From Aaosphaeria pasadenensis (taxonomy: Eukaryota; Ascomycota; Dothideomycetes; Pleosporales): a DNA stretch of 64,000 nt. Below are positions 1 to 11,044 of this stretch, piece by piece (the first letter of the stretch is position 1; every line of letters begins with the position of its first letter). The stretch covers positions 744,001 through 808,000 of the forward strand of contig JAKLMB010000005.1 in NCBI GenBank assembly GCA_022813625.1. Direction: 5' to 3'. The notes under the pieces are model-generated. The model did no database searches and was not told the DNA's origin. It saw only the letters and a program-made list of their open reading frames with translations. Position numbers and translations under genes: made by a program.

Positions 1-678
1 GCGGGGCCGCCAGCAGAAATGGACGAAGTCTATATCACGTCAGATGTTTCCAAAGTACACTGTGCGATGCTGAACCGACCATCTCCCATGTAGAGGTATA
101 CATAGCCGGGGGTTTGGATAGGTTTCACTTTGGGATTCGGGCTGCCACTCTGCTAAAGTTAGTGACAAAGCTACACCTAAATAAAGAGAAGATGGGATGG
201 TTCCTCGGAACGAAGTTTCCCGCCTCCTCGAGTTATGCCATTTGTCCTTCCAGCTCCGAACTTTGGCTTGGAGGAGACCGTTCTGGTGAGAGGCGGTGGA
301 CGATGCAGCGAGACGGTTGTATTAAGATCTCACTTACTAGATCAAGGTCGCATTTGCCAGCCTTGAAAGTGATGAGAGGTTGAAACGACATATTTGCGGA
401 GAGGCGGGGTGCTGAGTTACGTATAGTCGGAAGCTCCACTCTGAACAGTTTGGGGAGAGCTGCCTTCTTGTCTGTTTGTGAGGCTAGAGACCATGCGCCA
501 CAGCGGGAAAACTATTCACCGAAACCCGGATGCGGAGCACCTAGCGCTGTGGCGCGCACGGACTAAAGTAGTCTAGTGCATTTGGCTCGCTTATTGGAAT
601 CGCACTTTCCAAAACGACTTCGCGGATTGCACACATCAACTCCTCGAACGACGACGACCCCGGAGCCACAATTCGAAA
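1..678. other. Non-coding stretch upstream of eL6
   Basis: No convincing gene. Short open frames on both strands have no recognisable domain or fungal gene structure. The last 100 bases before position 679 should hold the promoter and 5' leader of the ribosomal protein gene, but no clear TATA or CCAAT element was identified. Confidence 0.5.
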
Positions 679-1535
679 ATGTCGGACCAGAAGGCAGCAT
701 CGAAGAAGTTTGGCAAGAGTGAGCGGTCGATACCGCATCACAGCCAGAAGGCCAGCAAATATTACCCTGCTGAGGACCAGTCCGTCCCTAAGAAGGTATG
801 TTGAAATGGACGACGACGACGACGATATGGGAAGAGAAAATTGCAGATACCCAGGCAGCGGTGAGGCCGACCTTCTGCGTAAAGCAGAACGATGTGGCAG
901 CACGGTGTCCAGAGATCTCATACAATTCTCGACAACCCGTCGATGTGGGAAATATCGAACTGGCTGGCTAACGCACAATCTACAGGCGCGCAAGTCTCTC
1001 CGCCCAGCGAAGCCCCGACAGTCTCTCACTCCTGGTACCGTCGTGATCCTCCTTGCTGGTCGCTTCCGCGGCAAGCGTGTCGTTCTCTTGAAGCACCTCC
1101 CCCAGGGTGTTCTCCTCGTTACCGGTCCCTTCAAAGTCAACGGTGTTCCCCTCCGACGGGTCAACGCCCGATATGTCATCGCCACATCAACGAAGGTGGA
1201 TGTTTCCGGCATCGAAGAGTCCGTCCTGAACAAGGCCAGCGAGGATGGCTACTTCACCAAGGACAAGGAGAGCAAGAAGACCGGCGAGGATGCTTTCTTC
1301 AAGCAGGGCGAGAAGCCTGAGGTGGGTTGACCCCCGAGTGCAAGGAAATTCAAATTAGCAAAATTACTCACAGTCGCAACAGAAGAAGGAGGCCTCCAAG
1401 GACCGTGTCGCCGACCAGAAGTCCGTCGACAAGGCTCTTTTGGCTACCATCAAGAAGGAGGCGCACCTCGTTGACTACCTCGCCTCTTCTTTCAGCCTCC
1501 GCAGGTCTGACAGGCCACACGCAATGGTCTTCTAA
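679..1535 (+). CDS. RPL6: 60S ribosomal protein eL6 (L6)
   Basis: Structural protein of the large cytosolic ribosomal subunit. Proposed exons are 679-795, 986-1321 and 1383-1535. Exon 1 gives a short Lys/Ser-rich N-terminus beginning MSDQKAASKKFGK. Exon 2 carries the eL6 core, with the motif PGTVVILLAGRFRGKRVV followed by LLVTGPFKVNGVPLRR. Exon 3 ends in the family C-terminus SLRRSDRPHAMVF before TAA. Intron 1 (190 nt) starts GTATGT and has a GGCTAAC branch site; long first introns are common in ribosomal protein genes. Intron 2 has two in-frame acceptors 9 nt apart (after 1373 or after 1382), so the product may vary by three residues. The length (about 200 residues) is normal for fungi. Identity is secure; only the last acceptor is uncertain. 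Confidence 0.93.
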
Positions 1536-2363
1536 GCGGTTGAGATAGACGGGCAATTGGCGTTACAAAGTGCATGGGATGAAAGACGAATTCGGCACGC
1601 TGCAGCCGTAATAGCAGGTTTTCAATGTCACTAGCCTTCGTGCAACGGCAACGGCAAGCCAATTTTATTTTCCTCATATTTTTTGTTTTTTTCATGGAAG
1701 GGTCCGGTTCCTTTTTTTTCTGCATGATTCTACAGGCTGTCCCTTGTATTCCCCAGGCAGGCACAGACGAATTCGAGAAAGAAAGACCGTCCGAAAGTGA
1801 AAAATCATTGATTTTGGCGAAATGGGTGTGCTGTGATGTCATGTCATGAAGAGCGGGCGCGCGTTATGAAAAGGAAAAAGAAAAAATCCCCACATCGAAA
1901 TAGACCTCATGAAAGCACGTTTCTGTAATTACTGATGTTCCTGTGAAGCAGATCTGCGTTGCGTGTGTCGTGGACGTATGTACATCTCTCTGTAGCGGCT
2001 TGTTGCTCGTCGATCTTAGTTTGCACACTTTCAACAAAATATAATGAAGATACGCAAGGTTCAAAACATATCTGTAAAGACATTCGTTGCTAAATAACTA
2101 ATACCGCCATCGAACACCGCCGTTTTAGATCCAAAACATTATCGTAAGTGTAAGGGTATTCCGAACATGAGCACATTACGCATTCCCATTTCCCATTTCC
2201 CATTTCCCATCCATATTACTTTCCCGACCCCAATTCCCATTGCCCGAACCACACACATACCCCGATGTCCCCCGCACAAATCTCCAACATCACCAATTCC
2301 ATCCCATCGCGCCTCCCCACACAACCTCCTATTCCCTCTCCTACTTCCTCCCCTTCCCCATCT
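1536..2363. other. Intergenic, convergent gene ends, short satellite
   Basis: The 3' flanks of eL6 and the hydroxylase-like gene meet here. No gene is visible. Around 2187-2212 the seven-base unit CCCATTT repeats imperfectly several times, and the following 150 bases are C-rich. Confidence 0.5.
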
Positions 2364-3470
2364 CTACTTCCTCCCCTTCCCCTTCCTCCCTCTCGCCCTA
2401 ATCCTCCCAGCAACCCCACTCGCCTTCTCCCCCGCATCATCAATCGCATTCGCCGTCCGCTCCTTAACATCGTGTTTATCCATCTCGGCCCTCAGATCAT
2501 CCACGACATCCCCGCCCAGCGTCGTACCATGCACCCAATCCATAACCCCAAGCGGCCCAAAATTCCCATCCCCATTGCTCATCATGTGGGCGTCTGTCCT
2601 ACGCGCCATACCCGCCAGCATAATCGTCGAGGGCAGCGTGTTGTACCCGGAATACGTGAATGCGTCGAGCAGGGAGAAGAGCGCGAGGAGGAGACAGTAG
2701 GTCATAATGTGGAAGCGGAAGAGGATGGTGGGGAGGTAGAGGGGGAGGAACCGGTGCAGGAGGTAGCAGGCCGGGTGGTCGTAGTTTGCGACGAAGGCGT
2801 AGGGCACGCTGATGCTGTGGTGCCAGGTTTGGTGCCAGTGGGCGAGCTTGCCGCCGGTGGGGGAGTGCAGGATGTGGAGGTGGATGTAGTATTGGAGGAG
2901 CTGGGACGGAAGTGTGAGTACTGTGCGAGTGATAGGATGGTGTCGAGGAATTGGGTCACTTACGTTTCTGGAGATGAAGCCGATGAAGGCGTGTTTGGCC
3001 ATCGTCCAGGGGAGTGGTAGGTGGTTGAAGCTCCACCAGTTCCCTTTGATGAGGAGGAGGCTCTTCATTCGCGCGACGTCGGTGACGAGGAATTCGATGC
3101 CGGCTTGGAGTCCTACGCCGAGGAGGATGTTGACGAGGCTCCATAGTACCACTTTTCGAACCTTTGCCTTTCCTCCTCTTTGATTGCCCGGGAGCGCATA
3201 CTCTCCTTCTGACTTCAATTGGACTGCGAGAGATGGGAGTCCAAGGTCGAATATAAGGAATATGAGTGATGGTAAGATGTAGAATATGGTTCTTATTATC
3301 AACGGTGTATATAGCTCGATCTGTAGAGGCGAAAGCGTGCTAGTAAGGGTTGTATATGTAAAGGCGAAGAAGAGGAGATTAAAAGATGTGGTCCATGAGG
3401 ACAGCATCGGTATGGCGAAGAAAGATGCGAGTGGAAGTGTGAAAGGCGCTATCAGAGCGGAAAGTGACAT
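2364..3470 (-). CDS. Fatty acid hydroxylase / sterol desaturase family membrane protein
   Basis: Likely a di-iron membrane oxygenase of the fatty acid hydroxylase superfamily; the substrate is unknown. Exons are 3470-2964 and 2900-2364, removing a 63-nt intron (GTAAGT...CCCAG) and giving 347 residues. The N-terminal half holds several hydrophobic spans. The histidine motifs follow the family order: a YIHLHILH segment just after the splice, then WHQTWHH, then an AHMMSNGDGNFGPLG block that leads into DWVHGT and matches the usual C-terminal NFGPxGxxDWxxGT region. The C-terminus is Lys/Arg-rich (RARGRKGKGRK), as in ER retention tails. The intron is a multiple of three and contains no stop, so an unspliced product with 21 extra residues between the membrane part and the first His box is possible. 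Family membership is good; the reaction is not assigned. Confidence 0.82.
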   Translation of the reverse strand: MSLSALIAPFTLPLASFFAIPMLSSWTTSFNLLFFAFTYTTLTSTLSPLQIELYTPLIIRTIFYILPSLIFLIFDLGLPSLAVQLKSEGEYALPGNQRGGKAKVRKVVLWSLVNILLGVGLQAGIEFLVTDVARMKSLLLIKGNWWSFNHLPLPWTMAKHAFIGFISRNVSDPIPRHHPITRTVLTLPSQLLQYYIHLHILHSPTGGKLAHWHQTWHHSISVPYAFVANYDHPACYLLHRFLPLYLPTILFRFHIMTYCLLLALFSLLDAFTYSGYNTLPSTIMLAGMARRTDAHMMSNGDGNFGPLGVMDWVHGTTLGGDVVDDLRAEMDKHDVKERTANAIDDAGEKASGVAGRIRARGRKGKGRK

Positions 3471-5619
3471 TTTGGTTGATCGTAGAGTTCAAGATCTGCT
3501 TGCATGTAATTTTTCAATTGCAGCAGATGTATGATTATGTCTGCGTACAATTTACGAGTACAATGCGACATGGACGCGATATGATTATGGTGGTGGTTGT
3601 GTTGAACCTGCTCGTGACAGTGACGTCAGGTCCGCGAAGGTGCCAGCCCTGTAAGAATAATAATTTCTGTGCCACCAACAGGCCTCCGCATTCATCAACC
3701 CACGGACCGTCTCCGTATCATCGGCAGAGCTCCGAGCAGCAGGGATTCGAAGTTACCTACATGCTACAGGCCACTGGTACATATTTGCATGTGTGTTGAA
3801 ACGGGCAGCGTGACATTTCTGAGGTACCGAGACGCACGAGCATAGTGACCACACTATTGGGATGGATCGCGCGGATGGGAGGGACGTTTGCGGGAGTCGG
3901 AAAGGCTTTGAATACCAGACCGGCGCGCGAACATAACGGCCACAGTGCATTGTTCTTCATAAGCTTGTTGCTTTTTCCTGTGAAAAAGGGATGCGTTAGG
4001 AACTTTACTGCTTCCTCGCATCGTCGCAGTACGCCAGACAGAATCAAGCATTCCATCCAGCGACCTGATTTGCTCATTTTGAGTGTGCGGCCTTTATGAA
4101 CCATATACCTATGATCTTCATGAGAAGGCAAACAGCATATCTCAAGTTCTTAACTGCTGCGGCGCAAGACTACGACCCAAGGCTGTCTTTGGGAATTCGA
4201 GTCCCACTCCACGTACCAATAGCACACGAGGAAATGCCCGAGGCTTCTGCAAACCGTTGTTCTACCTGCTGTTAGAATGCGTGGTTTTGGCCGACATTGG
4301 CCCTGATATTCAGGGGCACGACGGTGCAGCATTGTTCTCGTTCCCTTTCCTGTCCAAGGCTGAAGAAAAAAGATTCAAGAGGAACCCACTTTCCATCCCG
4401 CATGATTTCATAAAAGGAAAGGAGGCTTGCTTCGTCAAAGCTATTTCAGGATTGTTGTCTCCTCGGATTAGTTGAAAAGGGTGATGGAGAAATCCCCGAT
4501 GACTTTTCCAGGCTAGCTTACACGCTATGAGACGACTTCGTGCCTTTCTCGAAGGTTGGCGTTCATGCTCGGTTATGCTGATCACCTTTAGGGGATTATG
4601 TCTTGGTACGAAGAGGGCGAAAGCTAGCTGTGGATTTTAACTCGCAACTAGATAACGCTCTGTGGAAATTGGTCGTGGCTACAGGTATCTGTGCTGACCC
4701 AACGCCGTAGTGCTCACGAAGAATGTTGGACGAAACCAGTCAGCCACTTTCTGGGGCGAGAGGTCTAGGTTTCAACTCTGGACGAACAGCAAGAGAGAAA
4801 GCAAAGACGAAAAAGTAAAGTCGGCATTCATCGAGGTCGTGGGGCAATGCATCAGATATTGAAATCGTTCCCAATGAGCATGGCCTGCCGAAGGGGACAG
4901 GCTGAATCCCTACCACGTCCGCAGCTTGAAGGCCGAAGTAGCCAGTCAGGTATGGGGGATACCAGGGGCAACACGGCGGGAAACGTGGGAAGCTCACGAC
5001 GGCGCAGGCGTAAGTGCATGTCCCGTGGGCCGTGAAGAGACTTAGCACTGTCACCACAGTGCAAAAGAGAGTGAGCGACTTCAGGTTCAGGGTTTGTCGT
5101 TCAGGGTATTCGAAGCTCTTTCACACGCTACACCGTAAAGGGAAACGCGAGCACCTGGCAACCAATCAACTGGCCAATCACAGGCCCCCAGCCCCCATCC
5201 CTCTCTCTCTCTATCATTCCATCCCTTGCCCCAAGTACGAATTTCCTCTATTCATCATTTCCCTCCCCTCCCACCCCCGTGTGATCGCTTTTGGCTCGCA
5301 CGCGCTCTCTCGTTTACGTTTACGACTCGGGATTACTACAACACTTCCATCACTCATCTCCAAAACATCCTCTCCAAAATCATCACCGACACTCCTTTCG
5401 CCAGTCCGCCTCTTCTGTTCTGTTTCTCCTACGCTGTCCGCGACGTCCCTGCAGCTTCACTGTAGTGGTTCGCATTAGGATCATGCACTGATCTTCGCTC
5501 CACCCTGCAGAGTCCACTGTACAAGCACACGCGGTCGCTCCCGCTGAGCACCGCATTATTACCTCCATAAGACAAACAATCGACAGATCAAGAGCCTCAG
5601 CGCTGGATAATCTGGCAAA
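3471..5619. other. Gene-free 2.1 kb, promoter region of hydrolase gene
   Basis: No supported gene. Open frames of up to 154 codons on both strands lack domain signals or conserved starts. From about 5140 the top strand becomes strongly pyrimidine-rich, as fungal promoters and leaders often are, which suits the gene starting at 5620. Confidence 0.5.
5162..5178 (+). promoter_or_regulatory. Pair of CCAAT boxes
   Basis: Two CCAATCA elements lie 12 bases apart on the top strand, at 5162 and 5174, about 440 bases before the start codon at 5620. CCAAT pentamers bind the fungal HAP (CBF/NF-Y) complex. Their tandem placement upstream of a pyrimidine-rich leader suggests a promoter element for the downstream gene; function is inferred from sequence alone. 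Confidence 0.4.
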
Positions 5620-8600
5620 ATGGACTCCCAAACTACTGTGCACCCTCCAATTCCGAGCATCCCAGCTGAAATCGCCTCCAAGGGCCGTCCCCGACGCCGC
5701 AGCTCGCTTCCCTCCATTGGGTTCGATGTTCCTAAGAAACGGTCTCCCAACTATATACGAACGCAGACAGCATCGCCTGAAGTAATCTCCAATCTGATCG
5801 ATTCCCTCTCCGCCATCTCCTCCTCGACCCATAACCATTTCGAGAGTCTACTGCCTCCTCAAAGCGCGTCCACCCCTAATAGTCCTCTATATGGACACTT
5901 TGCCCGCGACACGCTGACCGTGCCCGATGCCGACGACTTCGATTCTTCATCCTACCACAATTCCATCAAGAGCGAAACATTCGAATATCCCGACGACGCC
6001 TGCGAGCCCCCGGTCATCCGAACCTCAAAACCGCCGTCCGGCTTATCTCCCATAACTGCACCCAAGAAGAAGGACAAGGAGCATTCGCTGAAGAGTTACA
6101 TGAGCAGAGGTGGGGGTAGTTCTGCTTCAATACACTCATGTCACTCTACACGCTCGGTGAGCAGCTTCGGCAACATCAGTATCGAAGCTGGTTTGCCCCC
6201 AGCAAGGAAAGTGTCCGAGGGTAGTGAGCGCACATCGAGCGAGAGCAAGAGAAGCGCACGGGGCCACAGGAGTTTGATGTATATGAGCTCTAGAGAGCGT
6301 TTGCGGTCCAAAGATGCAGAGCGCAAACGCGCGACCATCCAGGGTCCCGAATTATCGTCAGAGCATGGCCGAAAACCCACCCCCCAACTCTTCGTTTCTG
6401 AGGACATAATTAAAGAGGAGCCTACCATTGCAGAGTCCTCAAAGGCTGCGCAACACCCTCCGAAAAGAAATGAGAGTCCGCTGCGCAACGGCTTCAATGC
6501 AGCTGATGGCGAAAAATCTGTGGAAAAGGGATTCATTCCCTTGCGGGGATCATCCCTCAGGCATTCGGGCAGCCCTTCGCGTAAATCTAAGAAGAGTAGT
6601 GGCCACGGACATAAGAGTAGTCGCCATGACTCGTATAAAACGAATACAGTGCCAGAAGAGGACGAGAGCGTCCAACAGGAGAAGGCCAAAGAGGTGAAAG
6701 CTGAGGTGAATGCTGAGGCGACAGCGGAAGTGTCGATAAAGGAAAAAATCTTAAAAGAGTTGGAAGAGGAAGAGAGCGAGGTCGCACATCGGATTCGCGA
6801 ATTGAAGAAGCAGAAGCAGCTGAGGGACAGAATAGCCGGCAAGTTACCTGTCGGGGTTGATGCAGGGGCATCTGCAGGCGACTTGCATGTTTCACCTCTC
6901 CCAACTGCTGAACCTTCCCCAACCTCAACTGTGTCAACCATGTCGGAAAAGCGAGTGCAAGACCCTGCGAAGGCACACAAAGTCCTGGGGATTGCTGCGG
7001 CGCCTCCTCCACTGGAGAGGAGGGCATCTCAGTCGCAGGTGTCGCGTGAAAGTCGCGAAACGCATAATAAAGGACACAACCGAATAAGGAGCTTGACCGT
7101 TAATGACGGTGACGATATTACCCCTCTCCCGATCAACTACAAGCTCGCGCTGCAGACCTTGGACAGGCCACCATCCCCACCGTTGAGCAGCTCAGCTTCG
7201 AGTCGAGGTACAGCCTCCACCAGCTCGCCGCCCTCTCGTTCAAAGTCTCTCGTAGTAGGTGGACGATCCGCCGTGAGCCGGAAGTCCACCCAATCGATGA
7301 TCATGGGTGCGCCCACGATACACAAGCATTCGCACAAACATTCCGCAAGTATCACGAGTGGCGGCGCAAGTGAGAGGTCGCTTCGCGCAGCGAGCGAAGA
7401 AATAACCCCGCGACACCGCTCTCTCCAGATGTCTTCTCCTCCTCCACCTCCAGCATCCCTTTCGAATCGACCAGGACTCAAGAAGAAGCGTTGGTCTCAT
7501 CCTGATCTACCAGCCAAAGCAGAGAAGGCACACAATGACCGAGTAGAGGCGAGGAAGACAATGGCCGTGCAATCGCCTCCCCACCCTGTCATTGAAGAAC
7601 GACCGGCTAGCGTAGATTCGATCGCGGACGATGTCCAGGCATATCTCGACTCTCCCCGCCTCTCGCAGAAGATTCGGCATCCTCAGAATGGGCGCGTCAT
7701 CTCTTTCTCGGAAGTTGGTGATCCCCAGGGTTTCGCTGTTTTCGTCTGTGTGGGAATGGGGTTGACAAGATATGTGATGGCGTTCTATGACCAACTGGCT
7801 TTGACATTGAAGCTGAGGTTGATTACACCGGATCGTCCAGGTATTGGAGGAAGCCAGGTGGATCCCAACGGCACACCGTTGAGCTGGCCAGATGATGTCC
7901 TCGTTATTTGCCAACACTTGCGAATCACCAAATTCTCCCTCCTCGCACATTCAGCAGGCGCGGTATATGCGCTTGCAACATCCCTGCGTATGCCGCAGCA
8001 CATACGCGGAAGAGTACACCTTCTAGCACCCTGGATTCCTCCGTCTCAAATGGCTCCCATTGGAGTCAGTCAGGACCAGCCACCGACTCAACAACTTCCG
8101 AGATCTCAGCGTTTCCTCCGCGCACTACCTCCTTCACTCCTCAAGGTAGCCAACTCGACCTTCCTCAGCTCGACTAGCGCGAGCTTGCAGCGAACGGGGC
8201 CTAAGAATTCACCGAAGACGAAACGAAAGAGTATGAATCCTCAAGTATCGCCACAGCAACTTCAGAGACCACCGATCAAGGATACCCGACGAGAATCGAT
8301 TATGCTCATGGACCAGGTTTTGCCAAATACTAGCTCGCTCACCGTTGCCGCATCGAACCCAGGGGACCCCAACCACGAACAGGCGAAGCAGATGCAGGAA
8401 GCATTGACAGCCGCCGAGCGACAGCGACAGAACGAATTCGACGAGCGATTGACCTTCACCATTTGGGACCGCGCAACAGCCAAGGCCAATCCAGCCACAG
8501 ATCTCATGGTCTGTCTGGAAACAAAGCAACCGATCGGATTCCGTTACGAGGATATCAACAGGCCTGTTGTTATTCATCATGGCAGCAAAGACTCCCGTGT

Positions 8601-8835
8601 CCCCGTGGAGAATGTGAGATGGCTCGGAAAGCTGATGCGCCGGTGCGAGGTCAGGATCCTGGAAGGCGAGCAGCACGGTCTGATGGCCAGCGCACAGGTC
8701 ATGGGCAACGTGCTCACCGAGATGGCCAGCGACTGGGAGGACTGGACGGCGATTGTCGAAGGGAAAGCAAACGGCGGCGAGCGAAGTGTTTCGCGGAAAC
8801 GCACCCTGGAACGACTTCGCATGGGCGTTGCCTGA
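5620..8835 (+). CDS. Large protein with C-terminal alpha/beta-hydrolase domain
   Basis: Single open frame of 1071 residues. Residues 1-680 are low-complexity, rich in Ser, Pro, Lys and Arg, with an acidic/basic helical stretch around 360-410 (KEKILKELEEEESEV) that may be a coiled coil. The hydrolase fold starts near 690: the nucleophile elbow is AHSAGAVYA with Ser778, preceded by the strand LRLITPDRPGIGGS. A likely acid is Asp991 in HGSKDSRVP and a likely base is His1019 in EGEQHGLM, so the triad looks complete. About 210 residues separate Ser and Asp, including a disordered Lys/Ser/Pro insert near 850-900, where simple hydrolases have a short cap. The long disordered arm suggests a regulated or scaffolded lipase/esterase-like enzyme. 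No signal peptide. Substrate unknown. Confidence 0.8.
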   Translation: MDSQTTVHPPIPSIPAEIASKGRPRRRSSLPSIGFDVPKKRSPNYIRTQTASPEVISNLIDSLSAISSSTHNHFESLLPPQSASTPNSPLYGHFARDTLTVPDADDFDSSSYHNSIKSETFEYPDDACEPPVIRTSKPPSGLSPITAPKKKDKEHSLKSYMSRGGGSSASIHSCHSTRSVSSFGNISIEAGLPPARKVSEGSERTSSESKRSARGHRSLMYMSSRERLRSKDAERKRATIQGPELSSEHGRKPTPQLFVSEDIIKEEPTIAESSKAAQHPPKRNESPLRNGFNAADGEKSVEKGFIPLRGSSLRHSGSPSRKSKKSSGHGHKSSRHDSYKTNTVPEEDESVQQEKAKEVKAEVNAEATAEVSIKEKILKELEEEESEVAHRIRELKKQKQLRDRIAGKLPVGVDAGASAGDLHVSPLPTAEPSPTSTVSTMSEKRVQDPAKAHKVLGIAAAPPPLERRASQSQVSRESRETHNKGHNRIRSLTVNDGDDITPLPINYKLALQTLDRPPSPPLSSSASSRGTASTSSPPSRSKSLVVGGRSAVSRKSTQSMIMGAPTIHKHSHKHSASITSGGASERSLRAASEEITPRHRSLQMSSPPPPPASLSNRPGLKKKRWSHPDLPAKAEKAHNDRVEARKTMAVQSPPHPVIEERPASVDSIADDVQAYLDSPRLSQKIRHPQNGRVISFSEVGDPQGFAVFVCVGMGLTRYVMAFYDQLALTLKLRLITPDRPGIGGSQVDPNGTPLSWPDDVLVICQHLRITKFSLLAHSAGAVYALATSLRMPQHIRGRVHLLAPWIPPSQMAPIGVSQDQPPTQQLPRSQRFLRALPPSLLKVANSTFLSSTSASLQRTGPKNSPKTKRKSMNPQVSPQQLQRPPIKDTRRESIMLMDQVLPNTSSLTVAASNPGDPNHEQAKQMQEALTAAERQRQNEFDERLTFTIWDRATAKANPATDLMVCLETKQPIGFRYEDINRPVVIHHGSKDSRVPVENVRWLGKLMRRCEVRILEGEQHGLMASAQVMGNVLTEMASDWEDWTAIVEGKANGGERSVSRKRTLERLRMGVA

Positions 8836-11044
8836 GATCTCGATGGAACGTTTACGACCCGAGCAGCACAGGAACAATCAAGACCGATGGGCCTGAGCGA
8901 TGGACCACTTTGAATTACTCTTTACTACCTTTTCAGCATCATCCCGAGACGAACCCGTTGACGAAACACCACATACAAAGCGACGCACATATACGACAAC
9001 AGCAACGGTCGCCTTTCCATGCTTTGCATATTATCCTTTCTTTCTTCCCCTACCTTTTTTTCCCACTCTTCCAGAGGATTTAAATACCCGAACGAGCGTC
9101 ATAGTTTTGTTGGACACGTTTTCCCGTATACCTTTTTACCTTGTAATTACCATTGCAAAAAGTCTACTAAATCGACTTCACCAACCCCTCCAGTGTGCTA
9201 CAACTTCTTTTCGTTCTTCTCTTCTCTTCTCTTCCATTCTATATGCTCTTCTTTTCATTTTCACTTCCTGTTTCCTTTTTGCTAAGCGGATATACCCTCG
9301 AAAGATTGGCGGGAAACGATGAGCTGCCTGTCTGTCCCGTATTGAAGTAGTAGTGGTGGTGGTGGTAGTTGTAATGTCGCATACAATACTGCTCGGGCGT
9401 TTAAGGATTGGAGCCAGGACTGCAGGATCGCTCTGTCGACGTTGATATTCATGGGCGAATTTAGAACATGTATGGGGTGAAAGGGCAAATGCTGGACTTT
9501 TGTGTGTATAGAGGATGTTAATTCATGATGATGGGATTTCAGTCTACTGTGCAAGATGCTCTCGTTCATACAGTGATGTGAAGAAGTGATATAGAGAGTT
9601 GTGACTGGACAGTGATTTGTATTGAGGGAGGGAAGTCGCCTTAGTCAGCGCACAATGGAATGACTTGAAGCTGCTCCACCCTCGGAAAAAGCGATGCCGA
9701 TCTCCTTCTCCTTCCGTCCAACGAACTAATAATACCTAACTCTCGAGTCTAAAACCTCATCATATTCAGCCTTTAAAGATAAATAAACCATCTTTGCCTT
9801 GATCAATGTTTTTCTCACATTATATTTCCATCATTTCCTGGGAACAAAATAACAATCCCATACGGATTCTCACATGTGCACGTCTGCCTGCCCGCCCAGA
9901 TAAATCCCTCCATTCGTCTCTGCACGTCATCATCTCAGGCGGCAATTCTGTGCCGGCATGGCATTTCAGAATGTCCACATTTGCGACATGTTCTTGATTA
10001 GGTACCTGGTACCCTCTATCGTGAAACATGCTCGTGGATGTTGATTTAGAAGAGGAGAATGGGATAGCCTTGCCATGAGTGTACGTCACGGGCCTTGCAC
10101 AAAGGATATCTATTCACCGCTTCGATATTGGCGTATCCTGTTGGCATGAGATTCAGATGAAAGAGAGGAGAAGGAGAATACCAAGGCCACCCGGCCCGGG
10201 ACCAACACTCATGGCGAAGCGCCGATGACCATCAAAGCCACAGGCAGAGGCCAAAAGGAACCATTTTACAGGATCCAGGTCAGCCAGTCCAGTCATCCTA
10301 ACACCGATGCCAATGCTTGTCCGCGTCCGCCCAAGGCCCACAAAGACGACTCCCATCACTCTCCTCCTCCGACATCAACAAATCACACTCTCGCCCACTC
10401 ATTCACTGTCGTGGCGTCCAAGGCTTTCCCAAGATATTCCAAACCTACACGTGATTTCCGCCTCACACATGCTGCTCCAAATTCCGAAGACTCGCGAGTC
10501 TCCTGTCGTCGTCGTCTTGTCTGTATTGAGCCCATCACCCGCTGCCATATTAATTACGTACTGCTTCGTGAACCTGGCTCAACGATAGAAATAACGGTTT
10601 CCCCGATGCAGCACGACCAATCTTCCAGAGGACATATCCCAGTCCTCTACTGTACAATTACATCAACTACCTATTAACTGTAACTAGGAACTGCTGCACC
10701 ATTGCCAGACTTCCGCTGGCCGTGCGCGCGAAAAGATTGAAGGCATGCACCCGTCGTCGTGAGACTTAGGTATACAAGCCTCCGCCGCTTGGCAAGCTCT
10801 TGTCCTCTCTTGGGTCCTTGCGAGGTACAAGTAAAACACCTCCCGCTCCGCCTTCTGCCCATGTCTGTTGATTCTCGATGTCATTGCTCTCTGTGTCGTG
10901 ATTTTCTATCTGTCAATCGATGTGCCGTTCACCAAAGTTGGCTTTGCCCATGGGACGTAGCGTGTTATGACAGTGCAGCGAACAACGTTACGGCGGGCGC
11001 AGTTGCGACAGTTCGATATATAATCTGTTGACTAGTCGCCCATC
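8836..11044. other. Gene-poor 2.2 kb intergenic
   Basis: No supported gene. The first 480 bases are CT-rich and probably hold the 3' UTR of the hydrolase gene. A GTGGTGGTGGTGGTAG microsatellite lies near 9350. The 150-codon frame at 10225-10677 has no recognisable domain and is probably chance. Confidence 0.45.

Noticed and set aside
796..985. snoRNA inside eL6 intron 1
   Set aside because: The intron is long enough, but no RTGATGA C box with a matching CTGA D box was found.
4160..4215. tRNA-like hairpin (TGGGAATTCGAGTCCCA)
   Set aside because: The T-arm-like hairpin has no partner acceptor stem or A box at the right distance upstream.
10225..10677. 150-codon frame upstream of the RTA1 gene
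   Set aside because: No recognisable motif and irregular codon use; likely chance.
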